DNA from: Candidatus Promineifilum breve
Lineage (GTDB): Bacteria > Chloroflexota > Anaerolineae > Promineifilales > Promineifilaceae
Assembly: GCF_900066015.1 (NCBI RefSeq)
Contig: NZ_LN890655.1
Location: forward strand, 3,884,726 to 3,948,725
Length of the DNA: 64,000 bases
Direction of reading: 5' to 3'
Positions 62,912-64,000 of the stretch are shown here, one piece after another (position 1 is the stretch's first letter; each line of letters begins with the position of its first letter). The position numbers were made by a program, and so were the translations under genes. Under the pieces are notes generated by a model that was given only the letters and a program-made list of their open reading frames with translations, had not been told where the DNA came from and did not search any database.

Positions 62912-64000
62912 TTACGGCATTTCCCGCGGCCGCGGGAACGGCGTCGCCTGATTGCCCAGCAACTCCGGCCCCAGCAGCGTCGGCGGGTTGGGGCGGAAGA
63001 GCTCAACGTCGATGCGGCCGAGGCCGGGATCGAAGATGTAGTAGTGACTGACGGCGTAATCGGCCAGCGGCGCGATGAGGCGCTGGGCCTGGTTGGCGAT
63101 GCCGCCGAACTGCGGCCCCAGATACCAGATGGCCGCGCCCTTGACCTGTGGATAGGCGGCATAGAGCCACGACGACCAGGCAATATCCTCCAGCGCCGGA
63201 ACCGGCTCCGGCACGGAATCATATTCCCAGCCCCACTCGGTGATCAGGACGGTTGGCCGCGGGATGCCGTACTTATCGCAGACGTTGAATAGCGCCTGGA
63301 AGCGGCCGACGAGATAGGGATAGGGGATATGGGCTGGGTTGGGTTCCGACGTGGCGCAAAAAGGGGCGATGCACTCCGTCGTCAGGCTGTACTCATGCAG
63401 CGCCACCGCCACCTGATCGGGATGCTCGCCCGCGTAACGCAGGAATTCGAGCATGGCCGGGTGCTCCCAATCCTCCGGTTCCGGCACGCCGGTGGAGAAG
63501 GCGAAGGCGGCGTAGCGATACCCCTCGGCCACCGCCAGTTTGGCCGTCGCCAGCGAAAAGCGCCCTAATCGCTCGATCTGTAGCTGTCCGTCGTCGCCGG
63601 AGCGGCCCGGCTCATTGAGTGTCTCCACCCAGTAATATTCCTTCTCCAGTTCAGGCGGCTGGTCGTCGCGATTGAGTTGCCAACTGACGGCTGCGGCCTC
63701 CTCGGGCGACAACGCTCGGTTATAGAAAGGGGCCTCATAGGGGGGCTTGGTCAGCCGAAAGACGAGTGTATGATCGACAAACCGTCCGGCGGCCTCGTTG
63801 GCCTTCATAAGGTTTTGCGCTTCAAAGATAGGGCCGCCGGCGTCGGCGCTCTTCAGGAAGAAGGGTACGCCGGCATCGTTGAGCTTGCGCATGTAGTCGC
63901 CTAATCCCATGGCGTTGCCGCCCGGCCCGGTGTGGAAGCCGATGTTGACGAATCCCAGTTCCAGTCCATTGGCCTGGGCCGTGGCCCGCGCGGCCTCGAA
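62912..64000 (-). CDS. Glycoside-hydrolase-like TIM-barrel protein, C-terminal part
   Basis: The gene runs off the right edge; 362 codons are in the window, and the reading frame continues past the first ATG at 63910. Fragments fit a clan GH-A barrel: YYWVETLNEPGRSG (Asn-Glu-Pro acid/base position), ALHEYSLTTECIAPF, and VLITEWGWEYDSVPEPVPA (nucleophile Glu position), then IAWSSWLYAAYPQVKGAAIWYLG. The catalytic Glu pair is therefore plausible but not proven. Signal peptide and substrate are not visible. Confidence 0.75.
   Translation of the reverse strand, partial: FEAARATAQANGLELGFVNIGFHTGPGGNAMGLGDYMRKLNDAGVPFFLKSADAGGPIFEAQNLMKANEAAGRFVDHTLVFRLTKPPYEAPFYNRALSPEEAAAVSWQLNRDDQPPELEKEYYWVETLNEPGRSGDDGQLQIERLGRFSLATAKLAVAEGYRYAAFAFSTGVPEPEDWEHPAMLEFLRYAGEHPDQVAVALHEYSLTTECIAPFCATSEPNPAHIPYPYLVGRFQALFNVCDKYGIPRPTVLITEWGWEYDSVPEPVPALEDIAWSSWLYAAYPQVKGAAIWYLGPQFGGIANQAQRLIAPLADYAVSHYYIFDPGLGRIDVELFRPNPPTLLGPELLGNQATPFPRPREMP

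Overview
The window is high-GC bacterial chromosome, about 99% accounted for, with 56 protein genes and no gene-free stretch above 250 bases. I saw no rRNA, tRNA, CRISPR array, transposase or prophage gene. The gene set points to a member of the Chloroflexota, probably near Anaerolineae/Promineifilum-like lineages (inference): a transaldolase-phosphoglucose isomerase fusion, a TIGR03279-type radical SAM protein with PDZ domain, TrmFO, ytxG/ytxH-like membrane proteins, large beta-propeller/STAND-type ATPases, and a YidC/RnpA/Jag cluster without outer-membrane genes.

Layout. 1-4.7 kb: amidohydrolase (cut by the window edge), methyltransferase, obgE and a DUF177 gene on the minus strand, then rdgB and an alpha/beta hydrolase. 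4.8-10 kb: murA, then the rpmH-rnpA-yidD-(BamB-like lipoprotein)-yidC-jag cluster, started by a strong promoter and a leader with an intrinsic terminator. 10.2-16.7 kb (minus): serine biosynthesis (serB-like phosphatase, class V aminotransferase, serA), two nucleotide-sugar epimerase/dehydratases and folD. 17-21 kb: a heterodimeric ABC exporter with one degenerate ATP site, followed by a dense hairpin repeat. 21-28.3 kb: tal-pgi fusion, ECF sigma/anti-sigma pair, ABC-2 transporter. 28.3-36.3 kb: esterase and M20 dipeptidase, then scpB-rluB-cmk-radical SAM-ABC transporter. 36.2-44.3 kb (minus): a long co-directional run of soluble histidine kinase, cysteine desulfurase, mnmA, three small membrane proteins and a RelA-type enzyme. 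IscS and MnmA work together in tRNA 2-thiouridine synthesis. 44.4-47 kb: eno, a ClpP with acidic N-terminus, sixA. 47-53.4 kb: two ATPases in one transcription unit, one carrying a DNA-binding winged helix and one a 1656-residue membrane-spanning propeller-ATPase; this is the best candidate for an undescribed system. 53.5-64 kb: YprB-like exonuclease, trpB, trmFO, DUF4139 protein, hflX, M20 peptidase, acyl-CoA dehydrogenase and a truncated glycoside-hydrolase-like gene.

Points that stand out: several promoters put the predicted transcription start on the start codon (leaderless genes); MurA has Asp in place of the fosfomycin-target Cys; the transaldolase half of the fusion has lost its Schiff-base Lys; the Rel enzyme has lost hydrolase residues while keeping the synthetase; hflX has no normal start codon where its conserved N-terminus begins. 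Product names rest on motif recognition by eye; no database search was run.
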